NCBI GenBank assembly: GCA_021234155.1
Contig: JAJEKV010000033.1
Location: forward strand, 4,565,454 to 4,629,453
From: Isoetes taiwanensis
Taxonomy: Eukaryota > Streptophyta > Lycopodiopsida > Isoetales > Isoetaceae
Length of the DNA: 64,000 nt
Reading direction: 5' to 3'
Below are positions 33,859 through 45,599 of the stretch, piece after piece (the first letter of the stretch is position 1; every line of letters begins with the position of its first letter). Under the pieces are notes generated by a model, which was not told the origin of the DNA, did no database searches, and saw only the letters and a program-made list of their open reading frames with translations. A program made the position numbers and the translations under genes.

Positions 33859-34092
33859 CACACAATAGAAAACTGTATATTTAGTCAAAAAGATATCTGT
33901 TCAAGATGAAGTAATTGCCAAGTGCATGGATAATGAGCACTAGCACAGCATAGATCCTGTGGGTTGCATCCTCCACACAATAGAAAACTGTATATTTAGT
34001 CCAAAAAACGTCTGTTCAACATGAAGTAATTGCCAAGTGCATGGATAATGAGCATGAGCACAGCCTAGATCACTAGTGGAATCTGCAGGCTA
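33859..34092. repeat. ~115-bp tandem duplication
   Basis: Copies begin CACACAATAGAAAACTGTAT at 33859 and 33974. Both contain ATGAAGTAATTGCCAAGTGC and ATGGATAATGAGCA. Confidence 0.85.
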
Positions 34093-35580
34093 TATCCTCC
34101 ACACTTATCTGCTGGGAAACTTTTGGATCCTTGTACATCACAGATTTGACAATCAAAACTCTGTTTCACAGCTAATACCATGTGAGAACTTCACTCTTCA
34201 GATACTGCTTCATATAATGAGTGGAACTGGCAATATTATAAAATGTCGCCTCGTGTTCAGCTTTAAAAGAATGGATATTTACACTAGCCTCATTCCACAG
34301 TAATCCAAAGAAAAGAACTGAGTGTTATTGAACGTGCAAGCATATTAGAAAATGCCGCGTCATTCCAGGTTTATACACTGGATATTTACACATTTCATCC
34401 CAGTGAAACTTCCACTATGGAAGAATTAGAACTAAGCAGAGGGCTTTCCTCATAGTTATCAGCATTGGAAAGGCCATGCACGTCATTCAATTATTTTTTC
34501 TTACCATACAACTCAAAAATAAGCTCCAAAATAGTCTGCCGCTTTGTGGATACTGCCTTTGGTGAAAAATCCTTTTTTATCTTCAAAACAACAAGAGAAA
34601 ACCCTTAAGGTAATGCAGTCTTAAACAAAGAGCAAAATCTATTATATGTACTGCTACTTACAAAATCTAAAGGTCTTTCCTCTCCTCCAAAATTAATAAA
34701 GGTTATAAAAAGCTCTACATAATGCAGCAGAAATAAACCACAATCGTATGGGTTCTGCTGCTGTGGAACCTAAGAAAGAAAATAGAAAGACTCATCAGGA
34801 GCAAATGATGTGCGCACCTATCAACACATGTTGGAACAAGAACCTACATCTGCTGAAATTAATTTGAAGGGGTGAAATACTTTATGCAAATCCACTCTCT
34901 CCTTCCAAGCTTCCTGCAGATAACTGCCCACCAAACCACAAAGAAACTTTCTTGTTACGATAGGAGGGCCTTGCAAAACAATCAAGCACGCCACAGATAT
35001 AATCAAAATACACGTTCCTAACATCTTTTACCCGGTAATTAATTTCGATTGAAATAGCAGGGAGAATGGATATTTTCAAAATCAAAGACATCTTAAGGCG
35101 ACATTGCTTCACAACAATCTTATTGCAAATAACAAAATTACCACCATTTTGCACAAATGTTCAAAAGCAACCATGGAAGTTTACACTAACATGTTAAGCA
35201 GAAGTCTTCATATGTTTATTATACAGCTCATAACTACTGACCTGAGGATGTATCTGTCCAAACTCCATGGCTCCCCCTCAACGAGTCAAGATGCATTACG
35301 CAAGCACCATTTGAAAATGACGACTCATTATCCTCTGAAATTGCAATCCAACCATAAATTACCTTCAAAACAAAAAAATTAGAATCCTGCACATGCTTAC
35401 CTAAAGAACTTATACTTTTGATTGGAAAGCAAATGATCAACAAACTCCAATGCAAGCTGAAATCTCCCACCATTAACCAACATCGTCAATGACTCAATTA
35501 CCACAAAATTTTAACTCACGGTCCCAAAGCTACCCTTTGTTCACAGGAATAAAAATGTAGTCTTTTTCAAACAGAGATTT
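34093..35580. other. Non-coding, nothing recognised
   Basis: AT-rich sequence without a supported gene. Confidence 0.45.
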
Positions 35581-35599
35581 AAATGAAATTTCGGCATTT

Positions 35600-35906
35600 T
35601 TAAAAAGGGGGCTGGGGGCTGGAGGGGGCTGCGCAGACCATGAGCACCCTTAGCTCGAAGAAATCTGTGAGGGCTCGAAGATGGCGGCTTGTTCTCTGCT
35701 GTTTTCAGCCCATGATGTCTGCAGCAAATAACCCAGGTGGAGTCCTGAAGGGGTTCCGGCGGGAACATGGCTGACCGCCAGTTTACTGGCAACAGCCAGT
35801 TTTGAGCAGTCATCAGCATATCCAAGGCATATGCCGGCATATACTTGGATATGCCATAAACCCACGTAAACGAGGGTTTGCCCCCTTAGGGGCAACCCAA
35901 AAAAGG
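35600..35906 (+). repeat. A-tailed retroposon with 3' hairpin (copy 3)
   Basis: Aligns with 33056-33373. It carries a short internal insertion (AACAGCCAGTTT at about 35793) and a shorter A tail. It also contains CCAGTTTACTGGC, a small palindrome present in copy 2 as well. Confidence 0.72.
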
Positions 35907-35941
35907 AATAAGGCTAGATATTGAAACGAGATACTTAACGA

Positions 35942-36720
35942 TTTTTTTTTTTTTTTTTTTTTTTTAAGGACGACAAACTTTCCAAGCCAAAAGCCAGATA
36001 TAAATGCAGAGACAGGAGTAAAATCTCAGAGAATAATCATGATCCACTGAGTAGAACCACCAGGCCTATGCATGTGGGCCTTAGCAATTCTAGCTTGTGC
36101 GTCCTAGAGGACAACTGTAGGAGGAATATCCAAACCTTGAAAGATACACAATCTTCTATGCTTCCAGATGGACTACAACAACCATCCTGATGCTAAATGA
36201 AATGCTTGGCTCCACAACTTATTCCAAGTATCCGGATAAATAGCCAGGAGCACTTGCTGACTTGTCAATATCACATGAAAAAGAGAAAGCAGCCAATACC
36301 AAATAGGCCGGAGATGATCACATAAAAAGAAACAATGCTCAATAGTCTCGTCCTTTTGCTTGCACAATGGGCAGAATGCTGACACTCGAGGATCGAATCT
36401 GTGGACAAGCACATTCACACGAGGGCATCTGTAGAGAATCTGCCATTAAAGCACAGCCACCTTAGGATGAAGTAGTTTATCCCAAGCCCAAGTCCACATA
36501 CGTCTCCAACTAGGAGGTGGGAGATGAAGGGACCACTTAGTGGATGGCAGAAGGATATCACCATTGACAAGTAGCCTATACATAGAGTTCACAAGCCTAT
36601 GCTCGTGAACACTCTAGTGGGAAATCCACATGCACTCTTCAATAGCCTCTGGAGCAACCAATGGCAGAGTACTAGCAACCTTTTGCCAAATAGGTCTGTC
36701 CCATGCTTCAAATTGTCACG
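35942..36720 (-). pseudogene. 5'-truncated L1-type LINE with poly(A) tail
   Basis: On the minus strand, an ORF2 C-terminal piece (36418-36173) shows CPLCKQKDETIEHCFFLC, the zf-RVT domain, then ends in A24 (the T24 run at 35942-35965). Upstream, LHPKVAVL and ILYRCPRVN-like text continues to about 36500 in shifted frames. The poly(A) tail and 5' truncation are typical L1 retrotransposition products. Confidence 0.75.
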
Positions 36721-38800
36721 AACCTATGAGCAGAGTACACGAACAATGCAAAAGAGATACATACAGACTAGAACATCTTTCTATAATACTAAGGCCAAAA
36801 TAAGATGATAACTTATGTGCAGTCTTTCATGTTGATTTTTACTATTCTAAATTGGGTCATTGATTTGTCTGTCTTGTTGTCCTCGTTTGTGAAGGCATTG
36901 GTTGTTTTTTACTTCGTTCTTCTACCACTGGCAAGTAGCTTTCACTCCAACCAAAAAACACCTATTCCCTTTTTTATCATTTTGCACTGTGTATTGCCAC
37001 GCCACTTTCTCTTCTCAACGACGGCTCCAATGGTATGTTTGTTTTGCCTATAAGTGCCATGTTCTATCTTGATTCGTGTCCTTCTAGACAAGCTAACAGA
37101 GGAGCAAATAAAAGAAATCGAATAAGCCTTTCATGTATTTGGCACATGATGATTCAAACTTGCCACTAAGAAATTACTGTTCTCCTTCTTTTTCGTTGCC
37201 ATTGATATCTTTCTTCTGTCAAAAGAACAAAGTCCCCCCCACAGCCTCAGAAAGGTTTGTCATCTCTTGTTCATAATTAGTAACATGAGTTACCCGTCAA
37301 AGACATAATGAAGCGAAACAACGAACAACCCCTCAAACACTGCCACATTGTGATGCTACTTGAAATTGTGCACTCGTCCTGCACAAGAAGCGCCTTGAGA
37401 TCCTCCATCCTACACAAAAAAAAGCTCGTCAAATTGGCGGTCGTGAACGTTGGCAACAAATATGAAGATCATTTGCTTATTTAAAGCAATATAATGCTGC
37501 ACATAACGTGGGTTCAAATCCCACATGTTCAAGATTGTCTTTCGCGCCAAAAATTGACAAATAAATTCAATATAAAATGTGGGACATTAATAATGGATTC
37601 AATCTTGCAATTTTGGAACCTACAGTTTATGGAATGAAAAAAATGTTCACGGCGGCCTTGGTTGCCACGATAAATTTCTTGTAATATATAAATGCCCATT
37701 GCGCACAGTAACAATTTATTATAATTACAAGTTCAGTATAATGCTGCACACGACCACTGTTGTGACTTTGATCAGCTCTATACTCTATTTATCCATCGAC
37801 CACTACAAGTAATATTATTACCGACGTCCCACATCTAGTCCGCCCACACGGCTTAAATGACCAAAACGTCATATATTTGAAAAACAACTAGCCCACAATC
37901 CATTAACTTACCACATATGGATTAAAATGATCGCTGCAATGTTTCTTCAGTGGCTATAGGCTTTAGTAGTCTTTTCTTGCCCACTGCTCTTAGCTAGCTC
38001 GTGTCTATCTGAGAGTCGTTTTCTCATCCCGACTAGCCTTTAAAGCACAACTGGATGCTTCTTATATCATTAGACAGTCCCTTTCTGCAAATAGAGAACC
38101 TAACAAGGATGTCCCTGTTACCCTTAATAACATATACATCCAAATACTCATAGGATGGCAAAATGTAGTTATAACCTTTGGCACTAGTAGGGTTGTTCTT
38201 TCTAGTAACTGGCTAGTCATAGTTTCTCTACTTGAAGACATATTCTAGGAATTGGAGCTATGTATCTTCCACATTGCAAATGATGGCATCATGCACATTG
38301 TTTTTTATCCCTTCCCACATGAAGACCACTACCCCAATTTGCTCGAGGTCATCCCTCCCTTTTCTGTCCTTAAAAATAAGAAGGAGATCTTTTGTACGAC
38401 CCCCTTTGGTCTGTGGTATCACCTGTATAATCTCAATGCACCACTTCCAATTGGAAGGCGAAGTTATAATCGCCATGGGCTCCACACTCGATGTCCAAAA
38501 GAAATCCAATACTGCAAATCCAAGCAGCGACTGTATGTGGAAATCCTAATCTAAGCACCAAGATCGCGATCACGATCCTATAGACTTTAGATATAAGGAG
38601 AAAATAGACAGTTCAATTGCTTAATCATGGCCACGTTCCTTGCGAGCATAGAACTTATCAAATAAATTAAATAAGGCAATTAACTTCCGAACATGAGAAG
38701 TCATCCTTCCAAGAAAACTGGAATATAATTTGAACACAAATTTAGTCAACAAAACCGCGGCGTGATCTTGCTGAGCACAAAAGATAACCTATAAACAATA
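36721..38800. other. Non-coding, nothing recognised
   Basis: No supported gene. A tRNA T-arm-like palindrome, GTGGGTTCAAATCCCAC (37509-37525), stands alone without a tRNA body. Confidence 0.45.
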
Positions 38801-38807
38801 GAATTAG

Positions 38808-40075
38808 AATAAGAATAAGAATGATTTTTTATCGTCCACTGAGACCAATTGGCCTATGGGACCCAGAAGGAGCGCAGCAAACTTATTACTGTCTGGGTTA
38901 AAAAACCCCCGCCCCGAAGGGTTTTCGAGGGAAAAAACGTGGCAATAATAAGAATTGCTATCAAACTGTACAAGTAGATACATCATCATAAAATAAATGT
39001 ATGTATATATACATGTCAAGTGTGTGCCCGAGGACATAGCTGATGTCGCATGTCCATAACCTCTTGAAGGTATGATCCCAGCACCCGTACGGATGTTGTG
39101 CTCAATGTCACATATAGCGGCTGGCTAGGCCTGACCAACTCAGCATAGCGCGTCCGAATTTGATCATATGTTGGGCGACTTTGAAGGGTATGAGATTCAT
39201 CCTCAATGACTCCCATTTGGCAGCATTGACAGAGCCTGTCCTGGCGTGGCTCACCAATCCATCTGCCAGTCTCAATTCGAAGATGATGTGCCCCTGTGCG
39301 AATGACAGCAATGAGTCTGCGCCTTTTCATGGGCAAGTGGGTACGCAAGTAGCATTGCGGGCCTCGTTCCAATGTGGGATTTATATGGCACTGGTAGTGT
39401 GTTGTCTTGACATGTTGAAGGGCACTGGCATCCCAAAGCTTGCTGAGGAAGCAAGCGTCGAGATATTGCCTCAAGCTATGGCGATCTGCCTCTGTTTGCA
39501 CATGTATGCACCTGTGCTCCTGCACATTCCATCTAGCCAACCATTGAGCTCTCTTTTCCCTCTAGCAGGCCTTGAGGCGCTGCGGCCCCGTTGCCATGAT
39601 ATAAGCTAGTTTAGGGAGACGAGCATCGTCCATATTGACCACCTTCTGAAAATAGACAATGTGGCGATCAAGGGCCGCCCTCTGAAGAGGCAAGAATCCT
39701 GTCTCCTGCAGTAGAATTTGATATGGGACTGTGGACTTCACCCCCAGTGCTCGTACCAAGAAGGCTTTCTGCACCTGCTCCAAGTCATTCCAAGTAGCGA
39801 GGGATACTACTGGGCCTCAACCTCGTATAAAAGGACAGGCTCCACTAAGACCTTGAACAGGTGTGACTGATGGGCCCAATCATACAACTCCGCTCTATGA
39901 CTATTGTTTTGCATTACATATAGTGCCTTCCAGCTCGATGTCACTCGTAGCCGTATGGATGTGTCCCAGTGCATAATAGAAGGAAACTCCACTAAGTGCT
40001 AAGAGAAGCAGGAGCTTAAACAAAGCGAGAAAAAGTACCTGGCCTAAGGGTGTCTTTAGATGCGACCGCCAGAAG
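38808..40075 (-). pseudogene. Microsatellite-tailed LINE, 5'-truncated (copy 1)
   Basis: This is the C-terminal third of a LINE ORF2 on the minus strand, in three frames (39992-39807, 39783-39562, 39540-39016) that read into each other across single frameshifts. Landmarks: MHWDTSIRLRVTSSWKALY, the VEPVLLYEVEA block, LEQVQKAFLVRALGVKS, PLQRAALDRHIVYFQKV, HLRIETGRWIGEPR, and a CCHC-type finger CQCCQ..EDESHTL (final Cys lost: RPTY for CPAY). The 3' UTR carries the hairpin region GGCCAATTGGTCTC and ends in (ATTCTT)n at 38823-38808 on the minus strand. About 95% like copy 2. No RT core remains. Confidence 0.8.
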
Positions 40076-40099
40076 AAACTGAGCACACTTTAAAATATA

Positions 40100-40700
40100 G
40101 TGCGAGGCATTGGAATGCTCAAAGGTATTGGAAGATTTTCGGGCGGATTACGAAAATGTGCTTATATAGGCTTTTGCAGACTATCAGCATTAATGCCGTC
40201 GTTGTTTGAAAATTTTGGCAAAATAATTTCCGGCCACTGTCATAATGGTTGTTGGCACACCAACAAAATGGGCATTTAGCGACGTCTAGGTCACATCTAT
40301 GCGACGTTTGGCGACGTGAGATATACGTGACCTAGACGTTGCTAGAGACACGTCGCATGCGACATCGACAGGATGTGACATGTACGTATACAAGACCTAG
40401 GCTTACCATATACGTGACCCACGTGAACTAGACGTGACTTGCAATGTCTGATAGAAGTCGTATGCAACGTTAACTAGACATTGCATGTGCATAAATATAT
40501 ATGAATAATATATAATATCAATTACATTTAATAAATTAAAAAGGAAAAAAATAAAAAATACATTATGTCGCATGAAACATATATTAGACGTCGCAATTGT
40601 ATATTTAAAAAAATTAATAATATAAATCAATAAAAATAAATAAATAAAAAATACTTAACATCGCATGCAACATGGAGTAGGAATTAAAAAGAATCATATT
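40100..40700. other. ACGT/GACGT-rich non-coding tract
   Basis: About twenty GACGT/ACGTG/TACGT motifs within 250 bp (40265-40480), including an imperfect inverted repeat of GCGACGTCTAGGTCAC (40279-40294) with GTGACCTAGACGTTGC (40327-40342), and GTCGCATGCGAC as a palindrome. It is followed by an A/T-rich stretch. No gene. Confidence 0.5.
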
Positions 40701-41268
40701 GAAAATAAACTAAAGGATAAATTTTATTGATAAGTGAGCTATAATATTTTTTAAAACCATGATAACATCTTTGACAAAATATGTATCCCCCCCTCTCCCC
40801 CCTTGTGAGTAAGGTTGAAACTTCTATTAGTATACAAATATGGTACATGATCCTTGAGAGATCAGATAGTAAGAAATAAAGCAATAAATGATCCCTTTTG
40901 GATCAGGTAGAAAGAATTAGAAAATCATCAACCTTGCCAAATAATGGACTAGTTTGGCAAGGCTTTTCTCAACATCTTCCTCAATATTAGGCAGACTATG
41001 AGTTGAATTACCCTATATAAATGGAGGGAAAGAGACATCTCCACCGTCTTCCAATGATAATAAGTACTATAGGAGTACCACCACCGGGGTTCGATTATAT
41101 GCTTAACTCCTTTGCATGTAGTGCTATAAGATCAACAATCATATTCTATGAGGGCCGCTTAATTGCCTTGATGTGCGTATAGAAAGATATTCAAAGAAGA
41201 GGGAGCATGTACATAGAGGAAGACGACCTTTCTTCCAAACATACAGAGGTTGTGGGCATATAGTTAGA

Positions 41269-44200
41269 TTAGTGTGGCATCCTTAACTTCTTCCTTGTCA
41301 CCATGCAACTTTTCTCATATAGTAGAGAGATAGAGAGCTCATTGTATATACCACATAAATGGGTACTATAGGAGTACTCATCTTTGCCATACTCAGCGCC
41401 ATATTTGGAAGGAGGATGATTCAAACCTCTAACCAATGGGAATGCAAATTCCACCAAGTATACCTTCCATAGCCTATAAACCACCATTGTCTCTAACAGA
41501 AAGATTTTTCAGCTGTAAAGCCTCTTCTTCCATCCCAGTTACATCTGAAAAACCTATAAAATCCTTTGATCCTACGCTGATCCTGTCCAACCTCCTATCA
41601 TATGTTGTACCCATTTTCTCATGGTGGGACAAAGCCATGAGGGCAACCTGAAGATTGAACCAATTCCTCATCTTCACTAGAGATATACTTTTTCCACCTA
41701 GAGCAACATCACATTTATGTTTCCAGATTACCCACAGAGCAATGCTGACTAAGGTAGCAGAGATTTTACACCCACAGAGCAATGCTAACTAAGATAGCAG
41801 AGATTTTATCTCCTTCAGAAGAAGTAATTACCTGGAGCCAACTAAGATTCTGTTCATCCAATCCAACAATAGGGGTTAGCCATTGCCAAAAATCAGCAAT
41901 ATAAGGGCAGAAGAAGAGGTGCACCACATCCTCTAGAAGTAGGCACCAAAGGGGGCAACTGAAAGGGGCATCAATTCCCCTTTGCAATATTCTAGCACGT
42001 GTGTTAACTCCTCCCCGCGAGGCTAACCATCTAAAGAATTGTATCCTCCTAGAACATAGAGTATTCCAGAAACCACTCAAGAGTTTGAGTACTGTTGTTT
42101 CATTCAACCCCAAAGGAGCAATTGCTTGGAGGGGATCTTGTTGGTCAAGCAATCGATAATTTTGGTGATCACATACTTCTCTTCCCCACCATACGACCAT
42201 CTATTGTGCCCAGAAAGATCTTCAACATTCCGCACAATTTCCTGAAGCACTTTTCTATCATCCTCCCTTGAATTGCAAATTATGCTCTTAAGCCTAGTTC
42301 ATGAAACCCATCTGTTAACACTCCATAAATGTTGCAGTCCCGTAATACATGCATTCTTCCACTCGATGAAAATACGTGGATGGGATAGGGCAAGCAGAAG
42401 ACCATTTTCCTGTCAAACATGTATATTCCAAAAAATGCTGAGATCTCCAGCTTCAATTGTGTGCTCCATGGGAGAGAATACCTGTTGGACATGAACCCAA
42501 GCTTTCTTATAATTGGAGAGGTACCTGGAGAAACTTTGTAGCCAAAGAACAATGAGCCCAGCTCATCTCTAGGAAGAGACGGATTACCCCTTAACTTACA
42601 CAAGCCAAGCCAATGTCGAAGAATACTAGAGCTAGGGAGGAGCTCCCTCCTGCATGGCTCTCCATACAAACTTTGTTCATAATACCTGAGCCTGTAAAAA
42701 GAGATCCTTACACCTAAGACCTCCATTCTTCTTGTCCCTACAGATTTTTGACCAGCCAACCTTAGCCATCCCATCCCATATGATTCCGAATAATTGTGAG
42801 CATCTGATTGTATACCCTTTTTTGAGCAAGAATAACAGAGGGGGAAGAGGCGAGAACTGCATTAGCCATTGTGATTCTGCCAAGCTATGGAGAGGCCTCC
42901 AGAGGACCATAGTCCCATCTTTTTCTTAAGCTTGTCAAGAATTGGAGTCTAAATACCCTTGAGATCATCCCTGACAACCAAAGGGAAGCCAAGAAGCTTG
43001 GTAGCTTCCCCTAATTTTAAGATATTAAAACCTAGAGAGTTGATTCTCGCATCAATGTCATCCTCAAATGGCCATAAGATTGCAAATTTGCCAATATTTA
43101 GACCAATCCCCAAAATGACTTCAAAATCAAGCAGACATTTCTTCAAAGAAGATAAGTCTTGATCATCATACGGTAGAAAGACAAAGGTATCATTCGCATA
43201 CTGCATAGCCATGAAATTGCCTTCATTATTGGGAAGATCCAACCCATTGAGATTGCTCTCCACCACCTTTCTCTGGATAATTTTAGTCAATAGATTAGCC
43301 ATTAGTAGGAACAAATAAGGGGCCAATGCGCAACCTTGTCTAATGCCCTTCCTCAACTCAAATAATCGTGACGGTTAACCCTTAACTAGGACTGAGGCTG
43401 TAGAGAATTTATTTAGACCAAGTGCTAGCTTTATGAAGGCGGATTGCTCGCTACCAATAATTCTATTACGGATAGGTTTCAGCCTGTTGGCTATAATTTT
43501 TGCAATAACTTTATAAAACACATTTGTTAAGAGCAATTGGTCTCCATTCTCCCAGGTTATGAGGGCTTTCCACCTTGGGAACGAACGTGAGAGGATCGCA
43601 AGCACCTTGAAGACCATGCACCTCACAAAGTATGGGCCTAGAACCTCCCAAAAATTTCGGGGGTAATCCATCCGGCCCAGGAGACTTACCATGTGCCAAC
43701 AAGCAAAGACTTTTAAAAATCTCCTCCTCATCTGGATCTTTAATGAGTATCAAATTGTATTCCCTAATGATCCCATTGCTCCAATATAGTCTATCCAAGC
43801 AAGACACGGTAGAATCATAAGAGGTGGCAAAGGGTCCTCCTGGAATGCATTCTCAAAACTGCTTCTAATATATGAGCATGTTCCTTGCTAGGCAGAAAAA
43901 GCACTTCGAATTTTCATGGTCCATCTCAAGATACCATTTGCCTTTCCTCACAATGTAGTTGAGCAAAATGTCTTGTTTGATTATTCTGAGCAAATTGTAG
44001 ACTTCATCTTTGTTCTTTTTGAAGTCCAATGCACGAGATTTACCCCAACCTTTAAACCATTATTTCATCAACTCAAGCAACTTGGCCCAACCCTTCATGC
44101 TCGGTAACTCCTCTAGTTGAAGAGAAAGAAGATATTCTCTGAATGGTGTGCATAACATCTCCTTGCATAACCAAGAGGTATTAAACTTAAAGGGGATGTT

Positions 44201-44922
44201 ATCCTTCCTTCTAGTATCTGGGGTTCCCTCTAGAGTTAACACTTGTGAGACATGGTCCGAGTGAGAAAATCCCATATCACCAAAAACATAACATCGATCC
44301 AAAAAGGAGGCTGAGGTGTTAACTATATAAAATCTATCCAGAAGACAATACACCCGAACTTGCCCTTTATTGGACCAAGAGAAGGACACGTTAGATGGCG
44401 GAAAAATCCGACACCATCGAGAAGGTCAGGCATCTTCCTCCTCCCTTAATAGGTTTCATGTAATCCTATCTTCTGATCCCACGCGTCAGTCATATTAAGA
44501 TCACCACCTAAAATCCAATTATGAATCTCATGCCCCTGAAGAGAAATTCAATGTTCAATTTCTTGCTATGTTGTAGCTCTTTCACTAGGTTTATTGGATG
44601 CATAGACGTTAATGAGACCCCATTTTACATTCATGGTCTCAAATAGTACTACTTGCCACTGTCCATTCCTGTTGCAATGGGATCTTCTGTATGACTGTCC
44701 TTTCTAGAGATTTCCAGTACCACCTTTAGTCCCTTGTGCTGGACATGTAACAAAGGCATAATTGTCCCCAATCCATCTGCCTAGGCTTGCTGTCTCAAAA
44801 GTGGGAAGCATGTGCTCTTACAAGAGGATGACATCAGCCTTCATGGACCTGATAGCAGCCAAAACTCTAGCTTTCTTTAATGTACCCTTGATTCCATGCA
44901 GATTCCAAGAAGCAATCTTCAT
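41269..44922 (-). pseudogene. L1-type LINE ORF2 (endonuclease, RT, zf-RVT), broken
   Basis: A long L1 ORF2 remnant reading right to left. The start codon at 44922 opens MKIASWNLHGIKGTL, the endonuclease N-terminus. Endonuclease continues to about 44060 (FGDMGFSHSDHVSQV with the SDH catalytic motif). RT: HGKSPGPDGLP (43807-43511 frame), FVPKVESPHNLGEWRPIAL, VIAKIIANRLKPIRN, RKGIRQGCALAPYLF, and YANDTFVF where YADD is expected. The motif A block (DFEKAYD) is missing between FIKLALGL and STASVLVKG. The zf-RVT domain (42200-41766) has FRWLASRGGVNTRARI and CPLWC..HLFFCP. A 40-bp tandem duplication (41731-41810) shifts the frame near the end. It is catalytically dead; the 3' end is not defined by a tail. 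Confidence 0.83.
41731..41810. repeat. 40-bp tandem duplication inside L1 zf-RVT
   Basis: CCCACAGAGCAATGCT starts at 41731 and again at 41771. Because 40 is not a multiple of three, the frame is shifted; both copies encode a VSIALWV-type stretch. Confidence 0.9.
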
Positions 44923-45078
44923 TTTATAAGAATAAACGGATCCCCAATTTCCTTTGCCTCCTGATGCCCAACCTTCAATGATTGCCACCTAAGCACTATC
45001 TATCCTTGCCCATGCTCTATACATTCGCATCCCTCCAGAAAAAGCCCTTTATGCCTATGGTTCCCGTGAGAGGCCTTC

Positions 45079-45099
45079 TTAAGAATAGAATAGAATAGA
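45079..45099. repeat. (AATAG)n microsatellite
   Basis: GAATAGAATAGAATAGAA. It has the same pentamer as the LINE tail at 50138-50157 (reverse strand), but no LINE 3' UTR adjoins it. Confidence 0.8.
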
Positions 45100-45599
45100 A
45101 CAACCTAATATAATAGCACATATAACAACGATTTTCACCCTTGTCATACATAATAACTTCCTCTCTATGTAAATCTTATCATGTCTCCAATACAACCGGG
45201 AATATATTTCCTTACTAGAAAGTACAAGGGTGCACCCCCTTAAACGTATGGCCAAGGGTAGAAATACATGATGGTAATTTGTATGCATTGATGTGGCCAA
45301 GGGTTGGCTTGGCCTCTTTTGAGGCGACCAACCTTCTAAGGAAGATCCTCCTCGGCCACCCCAAATGTAGCAAGAACGCAATTTGGAGGTGAAGAGCAAC
45401 CAAGTTCTTTCCTTTTTTAATACACCAGTTTGTTGCTATTTTCATCCAATCTTATCCATGATCCATAAGCCATAAGCCATTATCCCAATTAGAAAGACGT
45501 ATCTAGAAAGATGGTGAAGGAAATGGGGCCACCTCAGTAGCAATAGCAGAATTCTATTATGAAATATACTGAAATTAAAACAAAACGGAGGGAGATTAT

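Noticed and set aside
37505-37530. Possible tRNA gene (GTGGGTTCAAATCCCAC)
   Set aside because: Only a T-arm-like hairpin is present; no acceptor stem, D-arm or anticodon arm can be placed upstream.
45079-45099. LINE 3' end marked by the (AATAG)n run
   Set aside because: The sequence to its right does not match the 3' UTR of the LINE at 48-50 kb or of the other copies, so it is only a shared pentamer.
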